Shown one piece after another: positions 44,881 to 58,725 of a DNA stretch of 64,000 bases. The notes under the pieces were generated by a model, which worked only from the letters and a program-made list of their open reading frames with translations, was not told where the DNA came from and searched no databases. Position 1 is the stretch's first letter. Every line of letters starts with the position of its first letter. Where the stretch lies: contig CP021222.1 of the NCBI GenBank assembly GCA_003999685.1, positions 2,108,001-2,172,000 on the forward strand. Reading direction: 5' to 3'. This DNA is from Taiwanofungus camphoratus. Its lineage: Eukaryota; Basidiomycota; Agaricomycetes; Polyporales; Taiwanofungaceae. Position numbers and translations under genes: made by a program.

Positions 44881-46173
44881 TCAAGCAATGGTATACTTGC
44901 CGTAGTCCTTCTCCGGGTCATACACCTGCAGTCGTTCATGAGTCACTGTCTCAGGGAGGAGTCGACTCACTCACCTCCCATCGTGAAGCAGGAAATATAT
45001 GCTTATTCCGTTGGTACCAACTCCTCTCTACTACCTTCCCAGCATGCGATTCGTCTTTCTCAACAGTGGCATCCGCCAACAGGCGCACATCGTCGTGCAC
45101 ATCGAAGTTGAACAAGGGACCAGACTTTCCGCGCGCTTTGTTGACGATGAAGTCATAAAAAGTGTGATGCTGGTCTGTTCATCAGCATATGGGCTAGTGA
45201 ACATGTACACATAACCCACATGAGGAATTATTAGATCCTCCTGGCGACGTAGAGCTAATGAGCAAACTTGTCGGTGAGGCCGAAGCTGCGCTGCTCACCT
45301 TGACATACATCAGATTGTCGACATTGATACCCCTAAGTTCCGGAAACTGTTGCCTACACTTCTCTAGGAATGTAGAGATCTCGTCACCTTTTTTGCACTA
45401 CGCAGCAACATCGCATAACCCCCATGCATAAATCTAGGTGGTCAGGCCCCGCCTCCCTGAAAATACCGTAGACCATACTCACAGTGACGCTCTTTCTGTG
45501 CCCACTCCCATCCCAGTAAGAGTACGTGATTTCTATTTCCTCGCGCTTCATTTCCTCCTGTTTTCTCAGCCATTCTTGTCTCAACTCTTCTCGTTGCCGC
45601 CGCTCAGCCTCCTCGCGTTCCCGGTCCGGTAAGAAGGACGTGTCAACGTTAGGATTCTTGCGTGATTTTGGCCGCTTTGCAGGTTTCTCTCCATTGGCGT
45701 CTGGGGAGGGAGACGTGCCATTGCCGTCCCCTTCTCCTTCCTCGTCATCTAGGGCGAACGAGAGAGTCGACTTTGCTGACTTTTTGCGTTTTTTCACCTT
45801 CTTCTGTTCCTCCCTAAACAAATTCTCCACGTTCTGTAAGCCATCCGGAATGCTTGCGAATGCAGCACAAGACGAGCAAAGAATGACGTGTGACATACTT
45901 GAGCTCATTCGTCCTTGCCGCCTCCCTCGCCTTCGCTTCCTCAAGCTCCTTCCTCCTTTGCTGAAAATCTTCTAGCCGAACGAGACCAACAGTGCTCTTC
46001 TTCAAGGTATCCTCCATAGAGTCATTCTGGCCAACGAAACGGTTGGAAGAAGGACGGGCCTTCTCAGTCTCATTGATGAGACTCTGCTTCTGCCGCTCGA
46101 ATTCCTCGCGCATTTGGTTGCGCTGCTTCGTGAGTGCATCTTCGCGACGCCCTTCTGCCTTGCTGGTCGACAT
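44881..46173 (-). CDS. XAP5/FAM50 family nuclear protein
   Basis: FAM50A/XAP5 proteins are nuclear and linked to splicing in animals and to circadian timing in plants. The N-terminal half is highly charged helix: [20 protein letters not shown], then [20 protein letters not shown] and [20 protein letters not shown] with a nuclear signal. The conserved XAP5 domain follows: [55 protein letters not shown], then [20 protein letters not shown] and [20 protein letters not shown], ending [13 protein letters not shown] at the stop. Six or so exons, about 345 aa. Start at 46171-46173. Divergent from the mitochondrial S13 gene, 149 bp apart. Confidence 0.93.
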
Positions 46174-46322
46174 GAGAGAACAGGCGACTAAGTTCAGGTG
46201 AACGTCTGTGCGACCGCGGTTGATGGGTGACTTGGTTTGAGTGAGAGCGGAGTTTCAAATAACCTGTGCTCAGACTTTCTCGCAGCGACGCGTGAAGCCA
46301 GCTTCGGAACGACAAGCACGGC
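46174..46322. promoter_or_regulatory. Divergent promoter of XAP5/FAM50 and mitochondrial S13
   Basis: Only 149 bp separate the two ATGs, the shortest divergent spacing in the window. Confidence 0.6.
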
Positions 46323-46891
46323 ATGGTACACATTCTTGGTGTACTGCTGCCTGACCGTCAGCTGGTGAAGGTACGTCTTGCTATGACCCCGGCTTGTCAT
46401 GTGTTCTGACCCTCCTAGAGTTTGCACTTACGCACTTTTATGGCATCGGACACAATACCGCCCGTCGCCTCTGCGCTCGTTACCAAGTGTACGACAGGTG
46501 TAGAGTTCGCGATCTAAGCCCTCATCAAATCACGTCCTTGACTGCGTTCCTCTCCTCGCCATCTACGGCCCCTCAGCTGCCGCGCTTCGCGCTGGCTTCG
46601 CCCGACTATGTCCCTCCACCAACCTTAGCACTCATCCAGACTCCCACCAATGAGGCTTCCGCAAAGGACAATACACCCATACCGAATGCCGAGTCGAGAG
46701 GCGACCAGTTGAGGAATTTGAAGATCGAGTCGGAGCTGCGCAGAGAGGTCAGGGAGAACATTGCTCACCAACGGATGATCGGCAGTTACGTGGGGCGACG
46801 GCACGCAATGGGTCTCCCAGTCAGAGGCCAAAACACTCAAAACAATGCCTTGACGGCGAAGAAACTCAACCGAGTGGAACGTTTCGGCTGA
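46323..46891 (+). CDS. Mitochondrial ribosomal protein S13 (uS13m)
   Basis: A small-subunit head protein of the mitochondrial ribosome. Exon 1 [16 protein letters not shown], then one intron, then [20 protein letters not shown] with the helix-hairpin-helix, [15 protein letters not shown], a Pro/Ala-rich insert, [40 protein letters not shown] and the basic end. The RxxxGLPVRGQ(N)T signature is diagnostic of uS13. About 170 aa. Cytosolic S18 is different in sequence and longer N-terminally. The splice acceptor is the second of two nearby AGs, to keep K-FALTHF in frame. Confidence 0.93.
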
Positions 46892-47058
46892 AGCGTGGGC
46901 AGGTTGTCACCTACTCCGTCATACACTTGTAGAGGACAAGTGTCCGTCAGGTAGAATCGCCTTTGTCACCTGCTTCGGATTTTATGGGACAGCGTAGGAG
47001 AGACTTCCAGATGAATATGAAAATATTATCATATCGTATATGGAAGCCACACTTGCGA

Positions 47059-47886
<828 letters not shown>

Positions 47887-49542
47887 TGAGGACTAAATAC
47901 CACAAGGGTTGTCTTGCAGACGGGCTTCCTCAGGCTGCGCGCGTGTATGATGGGAAGCGTCACGTTGCTGGCGTCTTCGCGCTTTAGTGTGCAGAACTGC
48001 TAAATGAGTTCGCATCCGTCCAGATGCGTGTTCATATTCTCAAGATTCGAACAGAACAAATGGCTAATAGCAAAGGCGTTGTGGTACTGACTACTACATG
48101 ATCTCCGCGACAAACACGCCGTGACCGTCGACAACATTATGCGCCTAGTGCGCCCGCACTTGTACATGAGGATCAGAACGTGGATTCAGGCTTTCAAACT
48201 TCAAACATCAAGCTCGGCGTTCATGCCTGGAATCAGACCACAGGGCTGCGCTCTATTGCAGTGGCTCGTGTTGCCTTGTGGCGAGGCGAGATTTAAGCGA
48301 AGACATCTTCGAATGCCGTGAGTATCTATACATGCGTGTACAAAGACAGCAATTATTCCACGCACAGCGCCTAAGATGGCGTAGAATGACTCACGGAGAG
48401 CGATTACTTATCGCTCAGCCCATCGTGGCCAAGGCACAACTGATGAGGTGGGAAAGCTAGCAGATAAGTCGATGGTTCCCTTCCTTGAAGCATGTCGAGT
48501 TGCCCTGTGTGGCAAGATGCATCCACCTGGGAGACATCAGAGCATATATCAGTATGGGTTAGTGGACACGACATTCAAACTCGGTCAGATATTGAAAATC
48601 CAATTTGGGTGGCTCCGCTCCTCGTGAACGGATTTGATACATGCAGCAGGGCATGTTCCAAAGCTGCTAATAGCGTGGGGAAGGAGAGTCCTAAACGGAG
48701 ATGGATGGTGTGCTCCAGTGTGGCCAAAGGCAAAAGTTAAAACTGGAAATCAACTGGAAAGGGACAATATGTGCCGAGCCGCGGCGAAAACCCTGACTGA
48801 TCATGAGAAGGCGGTAAGTGTCAGGCATGTTTTGTTATGAAGAACCCGCGGGTGGTCGAGTACCTTCGAAGGCATCACTCTGACGAGCGATTCTGCACAC
48901 CAATCTCCCGCGGGACGAGGAATACAGCGGCAGAACGAAGCTGGGGCGGGGCTACATATTTAGACGGCGCAGAAGGAGAGAAAATAATGAATGGGAGCGC
49001 TCGGGACGGTCGGTGGCTGCTATCGACATTTATTTGCGAGTGTTTGCTTAGATAATCAATTTCATGGCTTTTGGGCTTTCTGCGATGCCTTGCGGTCTTC
49101 GGATGCTCTTGCAGGGCCTCGACCATTAATCTCGTCCCATACTATCCTCGCGGTCAATACTGCTGTCGGTCGCAAGTTTCGTCAACGTTCAGCTCTTCAA
49201 AATTCACTCTTCTCGCAGATCCTCCAATACCCCTGCACAGCCCGCCCCTGGTCCTATTCGTGCCCGTTCGGCCGCGTTGTGTCCAGGACAAAGGGTTCCT
49301 ATTGCCTCACGATCTTTCCGATTGTCCTCTAGTTCTTAATCTCTCAGTCGCTCTGTACCGGTGAGTGGGACGCCGCGTCGTTACCGTGAAGCTCATGCAC
49401 GACCTACACAACCGTCTCTTCATACCTCCCAGGTCTACGAGCCCTCGCATCTGTGTTGGTCACGACTGTCAGGCACACCTATCTTCCGCTGTTTGTTGTC
49501 AGGCTAGCTCACTGACATTTGTCAATCCCGAACTTTGCGCAT
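47887..49542. other. Long intergenic region upstream of the Ser/Pro-rich gene
   Basis: About 1.65 kb with no supported gene. Short frames (for example near 48492 and 48991) have no motifs. The right part (about 49150-49540) is C/T-rich and includes a likely 5' UTR intron: donor GTGAGT near 49361, acceptor CCTCCCAG near 49432. A long regulated leader would suit a regulatory gene (inference). Confidence 0.45.
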
Positions 49543-52500
49543 ATGGCTTCTCCGCATGAAGCCCAGACGCCTCCGTCTGCGTCATTAGACCCTCAACATT
49601 TTCAGTTCCAGTCGAATGACCCACCTGCTTTCAATTCTATGATTGCACCTTCACGGCCTGATGTGACTATTCCTACCAATTCCACAGCTCAAGTGCACGC
49701 ACCCATGTCTTCTCTGTTTCAACCCGAGATGGACCCCATGCCAGTCTCTATGCAAATGTCTCTGAACGCCTTGCCCCCACGTTCAACAGATATGTCTGCA
49801 ATGGACGTTGTATCTGCCGCACCTGCAGAAAGCACTCCTTCACAAGCACTTCTTCCTGAGTTTTCCGCCCAAAATGGTTCGTTCCGAGTGGATACACGTC
49901 TGACTGGCCTTGACGGCCTTGACGGTTCTCATCATCTTGCCTCATCACCTAGCGCGACATCGGTTTCGACTAATCCGTCACATACCTCTTCACCTGCGAT
50001 GAACGGCATGACGTCCACGTACTCGGTTGCTTCCTCGTCTCTCGCATCTGCTCTCGATAGTATGGCCGCTACTCGCAGTCGGTCGGGTTCCTCTGCATCA
50101 CCCCCAAACTTCATGAGTTCAAGTTCCGATCTCGGTTTCCCATCGAGCGGTAGTGGTCCTCCTACTTCAGCTCACGAATCTGGATTCCAATTTTCACTGC
50201 CTGGCTTCGATAATCCGCCTCACCCAGCACCAGCAAAAGAAAGTTCGCCGGAAGTGCCTGGGGGTGCACATCTGATGGTCTTGGGAGACATGCTGAAAAA
50301 GTGAGCTTCTGCTCAATGAGCACCTTACTTTTATTATTGCTTCCCTGTTAACCTGCGTTTTATCAGCATTGCACGAACGGCCAATTCCGGCAGCGAAGCT
50401 TGCACTATGGGCCAGACTACTGATGCCCAACATTTTGTAGATCTGTTGAAGAAAAATGTTTTGTTGGTAGCGGACCTCGTTGCTGCCATGCAGTTGGCTG
50501 ATGGCTCTGGTCTGTCGTCTTCCAACTCATCTCCGCACTTTCACTCAGCTGTTGTTTCCAATGGTGCGAAACTGACTGCTTCCGCAGTGGCCGGGCTGGA
50601 TGTTGGACAACAACCCCGCTTAAATGGACTAGCATCATTTGCTTCGTCTCCCGGATCCCTGGATCCCAATGCAATGCTGGATACGTCCGACATGTCGCGC
50701 AAGCGTTGTGCCTCCTCTATTGCAGGTGACAGGGTCCTCAAGGTCATGAAGCTTGAACCCCAAGATGATGCCCCACCGTTGCAGATTCCAACTTCTTCAG
50801 CTATGCATCCTCCGGCACCTCCACCCGTGCTAACTTCTCCAGTGTTCCCTTTCACACAGCCAATGTCCTCTATACCTTCGACTATGAGTACCATGAGCGA
50901 TATTCCGTCCGTCGCCACGGCTGTTCCTCCTCCGGTCCCTAGTTCCCGTCCCCCGAGTTCATCTGGAGTTACCACTCACCATCCCCTCGATCTTCTCTCA
51001 GAGTCGCAACCTTCCGTTCTTCACTTTCCTCCTCATCTTGACCACGTGCATCCTGTACCGCATCCTGTTACAGATTTTTCTTCACCCACTGCTACGACAA
51101 ATGTTGCGCCACCTACCCTCCCGTCAAGTGGCTTCAACCCCTCACTGTCGAACAACATGTGGACTGATGGCCCTGTCCCGATAACCCGCCATCATTCACA
51201 TTCTTTTTCCGCCGGCTCAGTATTCCCGGCAATTCCCGAAGCAAGTGTAGGGCCATTGTCACTGCAGTATCCTCCATCCAGCGCCTACGGCTCACCCACG
51301 CGAGCTACGCAAATCCAACCTCCTGTATCAGTCACCTCTTCGTCATCATCTGTCAATGTTGCGTCGCACCCTCCTGCTCGCACATCGCGCTCTTCCTCTA
51401 TGTCCAACCTGCATCCACATCCCTTTGCCCATGTGCTCAGCGATATCGTTCCTTCATCGAATGCGTATGAGGCACTGCAGTCTCGTCCGTCGACCTCGGG
51501 GAGATATAGCCCCCGAGCATCGTCTCCGGAATACGACGACGACATGGATGCTGGCAATGATTCTGATTCTGATGACGATCACTGTCATGGGTATATGTAC
51601 GGGAGGGGTATTGGAGATGGATCTGACAACAGCGGCAGCGGCGAAGGATCATCTGCCACGGTTTCACACAGCTCTCTTAGTCAGCGGAGAATGAGCCGCA
51701 CCTCACCTTCCGCTGAAGGCGGTGCATCGGGACATGGCAACGAGGTACCTCAGGAGTACAGAGCGGAGGTCGAACGAATCTTCTTTGAGTTCCTGAATTC
51801 CATCTGCTCGAACCGTAAGTCTAGTAGTGTAGCGGCCGATCATATTAGATTCTGTCTCACATACCTGCTTCCGATAGTTGATGCAACAGATGCGAAGGGT
51901 GAGCCTATCCACCAAACCCTCATGGCGAAGAAGATGCAGCGTCTGGACGAGTCTCCCGATTTCCGCCCTTTCAAATTTCGGATCCAAGCCTTCACTAATG
52001 CTTTTCTAGAGGAGGTAAGCAGTGGATGTATACACCACGATATTCCAAGACTTTGACTCTGATGTGTCATGTTTTCAGTTGGCACGACAAGGTTACCCAG
52101 AAGAGAAGATACCCATGAAAAAGGTGAGCGGACTTGACCGATTGACCATCAGAAACTAAGCTAGTCTACTGCAGATACGCAACTTTTTGTGGAATCAGCC
52201 TTATATCTCTCGGTTCAACGAAGAGGGGAAGAAATCGAAATCAAAAGGCAATCACATCTGGCATGTTGATGCAAAAAAGTCCGAGGGTGGTTGGGCCTTC
52301 CGTCCTTTTCGACGGAAATTAGCTGGTACACCACCAGGAGTGGCTTATATCGGGTTGCGCTGGTCATGGACACCACGGATTTGGGATCCTCAAGCATCTC
52401 GGACAAATACACCTGTTAAATATAGCTCACCATTACTCCCCTCTTGGCTGTCTTGGAAAGATGATGTGCTCGCCGGGACTCCGACCCCTGATGCACAGAG

Positions 52501-53470
52501 CTGCGATGTAACAGTTGAAGCTAGGGTCAGTAGTCTGTCTTTGTCACGTGTGTCGCTTCTTAATTTCGTTCTGCAGTTTATGCAAGAAGGCAAAGAAGAG
52601 CTTCTCACACACACAGTACACATTACCATAGCTCCGATGGCATCCGTTGATTCGACGTTCACACCATCACGGCGACCGTCGCTTGTTGATGATGTGCATA
52701 ATGCACGCAGGGTCCTGAGTGACTCAGTGGTAGCGCAGACGACACCACCCCGGTCTGTTTCGCATACCATTCTCGATGGATGCTGTACCTAACTTCACTA
52801 ACTTACTCTCAGGCTTCTGCGTGCACAGTCTTCTTTGGCCCCCGTTGTTCCCGTAGTAGCACCAGACTCGCAGGTGGTGCAAGTCCTTACTACTGCTGCT
52901 CAACGGGTTGCGCAAGAAGCGCAATCACAGGTTGTAGCATCTCCCAACGATGCTGGACCAGAGCTACAGGCGCTTGCTAAACAGCAGCATGTGCTCACGG
53001 TCACTGCCCAAGCGTTCAACTCAAAATTGTCTGGCGAGATCCTCGACGGTTCTGCAGCACAATCGAATGCGCTGACAGCAGCCGCTCAGCAGGTAGTGTT
53101 ACAGGCTGCCCGTCAAGTGGCAGCAGACCGTGCGGTGGGAGCCGCACCATCGGGGATACCGCCGTCTCAAGTTGCCGGACCCCAGGTGACTGTCAAGGAT
53201 GTTTCAGTAGCAACACAGTCTGCAGTAGCACAAGCCGTTGATATGGTGGGACCACTCTCCAGTGAAGTTGACGTCCTGATGACTGCAAGCTCACTGCTTC
53301 AACAACAAACTCGCGCTCCTTTACCACCTCCCCCTCCGATCCTGGATACGCAACTAGCAGTCGTTACAGATCCTAGTCGGCCTCATTCGTCAGGAACATC
53401 ACCTCCAGGACAATTTGGTATGCCAGTGGTCGTCCCACCTCTAGGGACGGCCTTCTTCTCTACTTCGTGA
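49543..53470 (+). CDS. Large Ser/Pro-rich protein with conserved C-terminal region, function unknown
   Basis: I do not recognise the family. The N-terminal half (about 650 residues, from MASPHEAQTPPSA) is disordered: Ser, Pro, Thr and Gln-rich with many short SP repeats, interrupted by a helix MGQTTDAQHFVDLLKKNVLL. An acidic tract DDDMDAGNDSDSDDD follows. A folded-looking region then runs EVERIFFEFLNSICSN, FRPFKFRIQAFTNAFLEELA, IPMKKIRNFLWNQPYISRFN, GNHIWHVDAKKSEGGWAFRP and AYIGLRWSWTPRIWDPQAS, then a segment with alternating hydrophobic strands. The end is an Ala/Gln/Val-rich helix region. About 1,100 aa in eight or so exons. The composition suits a nuclear regulator, but no DNA-binding motif is visible. 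The start ATG is 49543; upstream frame opens only at TTG. Confidence 0.85.
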
Positions 53471-53723
53471 TTCTATGCCTCTGTCTCTGTTCGGGTCTCG
53501 GTTGTTGCTTATCTTATTATGTGATGCATGTTTTCTGAATTCGTAGACGCTCATCTGTTGAATTTATTATCACGTTCCTGTGTCCTTGACGCTCACGGCC
53601 TGATCTGTCATGTAGAATGTATTGATTGCTTTCATCGTCTCAATTTGTGTACCTAGTCGAACGATTTTTCAGCTAGTTGTCTCTTGATGAACCACATCAC
53701 AGCCGGGCAATTTATGCAAATCA

Positions 53724-56700
53724 TCATCCTTGGGAAGTGAATGGGGTATCGCAAATGGTACAAGTAGGCGCGTCAACCGCGTTCTCAAACGTGCAAGCAG
53801 TACACGATTTGAAGGTAGGCACTAGCGCATCCGATGGTGAACAAGGATCGCGAACGCTCTGCGAATTCGACAGTCCTCCGAGTAGAGTACCGCCGAACCC
53901 TCGGCCTTCATTTTTCCTCTTCGGCTTGATATCCTCGACGTCCGAGTCCGAGAACAAATTAGTATCTTCGTTCTGCTCCCGAAGATCCAAGACATCATTG
54001 GACATAATTCCAAGTGATAGAACTGTTGCAGCACTGTCTTCCAATTCTTCGCCGTTGTAAAAGAGGCGCTGAGAAATAGTTGGAATGTCGAATTCGTCCT
54101 GGAACTGAAGCCAAGATTGTCTTCAAATGCCCAAAGACGACGAAGACGCCAAGCTCACCATAATCTTCAAATCCTTCACTGTCATCGTTTTTGTGATTGT
54201 CACGCGGCGCCGCTTGTCTTGCTCCTTCACCTGTCTTATTCGATTGGATTGTCTCAGCCCGCCAGTGTTTCGAGAACCATAAGTCAATAATGCCGGAGTG
54301 TCAGATGGGTGCCGAGCTTGTTGTACACTGTTCCCAGAATCGGCTGCCAAGCTTGCATCATTGGGTCCAAGTATGCGTACAGTAATCTCCGTGACCTCGA
54401 AGGTAGATTTTCTATGCAACGTTGTCAGAGCAGAGCCGAATCGTTGTGACAGAATTCAAACCTTTTGCGCCGGCAAGTCTCACATACAGGTATCTCATGG
54501 ACTAACTTGCTGCCTGTGTTCTCAACGGCGATCAAAGGTCCGCCGGAATAGCTGTCAGCCGGGCGATAAGGGCTTATGCTACTGGAAAAGTGTGAAAAGA
54601 ACCCACATGTCCTCAAGCACTTTCCAATCACTTCTTTTGACGATAGCAACGGAGGAGTCTAAATCGGTACCAGCATTTGGATCTAGAGAAAGCAAGCCGT
54701 GTTCGCAAATGAACTGAGAGTTATCCACACTATCTGGGCGTGGTACCTCTGCAGGTCGAAGTAGCCACTGCCTCCATGACCGGACAAAGTGGGCAGGAAT
54801 TATGGCACAGGGCACATTCTCGAGCAATGCAGTGTTGCCATTTAACGCGTTGTCATGCATGTGCCTTAATTTAGCCTACCGAAGTTCAGACACACTAGAA
54901 CTGACAAAATTCGAAACGCATACCTTCTCCTGTTCTGCTTGTTTACGGACCTCACGTTTGTCTTCTTTTGATATGTGTATGAGTGCCTCACACACAGGAC
55001 AGAGTTCCGTGTCAGTAGACATTGTCTCCCAAGTTGGGAATAAAAACTTTTTGAGGAGGAGATAAGCCTGGGAAGGTGTAAATGTCCCACCATTTTGGAA
55101 AGGTGTGGCACTTACCTCCCTGGATATGCGCCGGCGACAAGTCGTGTTTGTTGAGAGACCACCGTGTGGGCATCTGACATGATGCAAGTACTGGTCCGCA
55201 TCTGGAGGAGGATCTTGCTGGGAAGCAACGTGCATCTTGGGTTTCGCCAGTCTCCAGTCTGGCGCGGAATGAATCATGAGTGTCAAGCCGGTAGTTACCG
55301 CAAGAAAACTTTGAGTCACCCTTCAGCCATGGCTTTGATATCCAATATCCTGGTTCGTTGTCTCCCACAAGTGCGATCTCGTCGAAGCAAAATACCAAGC
55401 GTGGGTGGTCGATTTGATATAGTCGCTCTGCGGGGATATGGAGACTCGAAAAAGAATATACAATAATAACTCACGTACCACCGAAGCTGTCTTTCACGCA
55501 ATCTGCGCACACGTCGAACGGCGACAGTTTCGGAACAATTTGACAGTCGCCTTCGGATATAATACGTTGGTAAGCTACCTAGAGATGGATCAATATGCGG
55601 CCATTACCAGGCTGACAGTGCAGACCTCAGTGATGAGTTTCATGTCACTCGCCCGGTCTGGATTGAGACGGCCATGGGGGCACATAATGCCCGATACGGA
55701 CAGTGTTTGCTTCTCACTGAAATCGCCTACGGCCAATGAGACTCGTCATGACGCACAACAAGATTAGTGTTCACCATCGCTCGCCGAGTTGGGATTCCCC
55801 GCAGTCTTCTCTGCTGAGTCAGCAGGTGACGTCATTCGTGCTGCAGGATGGCGTGCTATCCACGATTCGAGCGCTTGGCAACTGACCACAGCAGAAATCT
55901 AGAGCAAGTTTCCGACCCGTTTACATAATGGAGATAGAATCAAGTTGTACCTCGTCCCGAGAAGACAGATTCCACGATCGGTAGATGTCCATGACCTTCC
56001 GTCTTGTTTCGATGAATCGCGCTTTTGCCTGATTCTCTCTTGTGATGATCAGTATGGGACCTTCCAGGCGCAACCCAGGCTCACTTTTCGACAAAGTCTT
56101 CGCAAGCTTTTTCATGAGCGGCATTAAGAGCCTCGACTGCTTCCAGGGCCCGCGCAGGGGGAACGAGGGATATCCTCCTCAAGTGTCTCGACCCATTCTG
56201 CTGAGAATTATGGGCCACCTGAGAGGTGGCGAATGGCCTGACGATTTCGGAATGATCAACGCGCGAATAAACCAGCATGTACGCATCCTTCGAAGAGATG
56301 TAACTAGAGAAGAAGTCTGTCAGCTTGCGTTGTCAAATTGTGCGCCGTGAGAGCAGTCACGTTGTTACTTCTGCAGCACTCGTATCGGTACTAGCAGGTG
56401 AAAGACTGAGCCTGGTGCAAGAAGTCAGAGTAGGACCAAAGTTCTAAAGGTATACACACTCGAGGATCTCAATGTCGCTGTCGCTCTCAACCCTTTGCCG
56501 CTTCCTAGGATTTCCGCGCTGTTTCTGAGCCTGGACGGACGACTTTCTATAAATGAAATTTATATATCAGCCCCGGAGAATAATCTAAAAGGCTCATCTA
56601 CTTTTTGCCGTCTTTTTCGGCCGTGGTATCCCTCGTATCCTTGGCGCCCGTATTCCCCTTCGCACCCAATGACTCGATCTTTGTGACAGTCTCGTCGTTG

Positions 56701-58514
56701 AATTGGTACCAGGCTTGGTTTCTTTGGGCAAGGGAGTTTGAAAACGGGTGTACGGAAATACAGTGAGACACTTACTCAACATCGAACACCTGCGCTTCAT
56801 AATGTCCGTGGTAAGCACTTGAGCCCTTGTGGAGTAAGACACCACGTAGTTGATACAGGTTGTGGCTCTTCCGCTGACCATCCTTCTCGCATTTCTTGCG
56901 CGCTTCTGCAGACCCGAGGAATTGATCCATATCGATTTCCATTGGGAACGACAGCGCGTGCTTGCTCTTCTTGCGCTCCATGGACGACACGTCGTACACG
57001 AAGCGCAGTAAGGAGAAGTGCAGGACCGGAGGGAGTTCTCGCAATTCCGTGTATCGCTGAGCGTCTTGCAGACTGTCGCATCGTTGGCAGAAATACCTGT
57101 GGGAGCAGATGGTGTGAGCACATAAGATGGCAATCCAGGCGTAGCGGGACACCCACTTGTTATCACCGGACAACGTCTCAGGCTGGAGCAGCGCGGCGAT
57201 TCTATCTTCCAGGGTGGCGTTGTTCTATGTGCGGAGTGGTCAGACAGGAACAAGCTTGGCGGATCTACACATACTTTGATGTTTACCTCGATCTCATGGA
57301 AGTCTGAGTCTCGTTCCGAGCGACGGTGACAATTCGCACAAATCGTACCATATACTTGCTTGCCCTGGAACTGCGTCCTATTCGATAAGAAACAGAGTTC
57401 CGAAAGAGAATGCTTGTACCTGGTATGCCACCAGAGATTGCAACTCTGAACTCGATTGTTTGTGAAACTCTGTATCAAGGTGCGCCATGAAAAGCTTGGA
57501 GAACCTGCGTAAGTCAAACCAGTAAGACAATCTTCAAGCAGGACGGCGTGACCACGGACTCTTGAGCATCTTGCTGCTCCGTGGTTCTGAGTTTGAGACT
57601 CTCTACAAGTTTGACAGGATTGAACGCGCTTTCTACGCCCTGTTGCATTGCGGCAAAGGTGACCTGAAGTTGAAAAATGGGAGATTCCTGAAAATATGAT
57701 CAAATAATGTTTGTTTGGTTCTCTGCAACTCGTGACGTGCCTCAAACTTGTGTTCTGTGTCTTGAGTCGGTTGACATTTGTATACGCCACTGCGGAATGG
57801 GAGGTCCTGGAACCAGACCTATGCGATTCGTTTAGTAATATGTGTCGTCTATTCAATATGAGGACAGACCTGAAGAAAGGCATTTGCGTAGCACGTAGCA
57901 CCCAGATTCTGTGCAGAGATAAGCATGTACTGGAGGTTATCGGCAGTTGTTCACCCACCTTGAGACCCACAGGGAAACCTGGATCTCTTGAGTACACTAC
58001 AGGGTTCTCGCCAAGATCTGCGGCCTTGATGAAAGCTTGCCGAGCTTTGTCTGTGCCTTGGCTCAAATTTTCTCATTGCACATGCATTCACTGCGTCCCC
58101 CTCACCTTCATTCTCCCACTTCTCTTGGCCCAAGTAGTTGAGACAATATGGATTGCTTTTGCAGCCCTTATTGCTACACGACGGCGCATCGTCATCGGAA
58201 ATGACAATCACATCATCCTCCAACTCTCCCTCAGCCTTAGGCTCCTGCGCCTTCTGACTCTTCCTCCGAGGTGCCTCGACTTTGGGACACACTGCATACT
58301 TGTTCGCACAAAGAGGGTGAGGGCTGTTCTTGGAAAATCCGCAAGTGGCTAGAAGGTGCTCCTGAGTGATGTCTAACGCGTCGGTCACCTCTGTGCCCAC
58401 CCAGCCCCAGGCGGAATAAGAATGGCTTCCAGCGAGCTTTGTTCGCTTCAGTCTTTCGCCTGCAGAGAGACCGGCGGGCGCTGGAGAAGCGCGCCGCATG
58501 CGTTTTGGAGGCAT
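53724..58514 (-). CDS. USP48-like ubiquitin-specific protease with C-terminal zinc finger
   Basis: A cysteine deubiquitinase, probably nuclear. N-terminal MPPKRMRRASPAPAGLSAGE, a Cys-rich segment DDAPSCSNKGCKSNPYCLNY, then the Cys box GLKNLGATCYANAFLQVWF. Later KYFCQRCDSLQDAQRYTELR, PPVLHFSLLRFVYDV, and the His box KGSSAYHGHYEAQVFD with WYQFNDETVTKI. After a basic insert comes YISSKDAYMLVYSRV. DUSP-type regions follow, with CPHGRLNPDRASDMKLIT and VRCPHGGLSTNTT, then a ubiquitin-like fold (ITKTMTVKDLKIM, then LQEEFDIPTISQRLFYNGEE). It ends in a RanBP2-type finger CTACTFENAVDAPTCTIC. Roughly 1,200 aa with around twenty introns. The order catalytic domain, DUSPs, Ubl matches USP48; the end finger is the odd part. 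Confidence 0.9.
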
Positions 58515-58725
58515 TGGTGAGGATGAAAGAATAGAGTGGTGACAGATAAGACGGGGGAAGCACACAGTTTGACTTGGGTGTGAGGGACTGTCAGTGGAAG
58601 TCCCCGCGAGTGCCGCGACTGCACGCGTCCAACGCGTGATCTCGATCGCATGCAGCAAATTGACCGCCCAAGCGCTGAGCACATACTGTATCTACTCTTC
58701 GTCAAATTCTCCCCGTTCTACCAAA
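58515..58725. promoter_or_regulatory. Divergent promoter of USP48-like gene and BUD23
   Basis: 211 bp between the two ATGs on opposite strands. No TATA consensus stands out. Confidence 0.55.
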
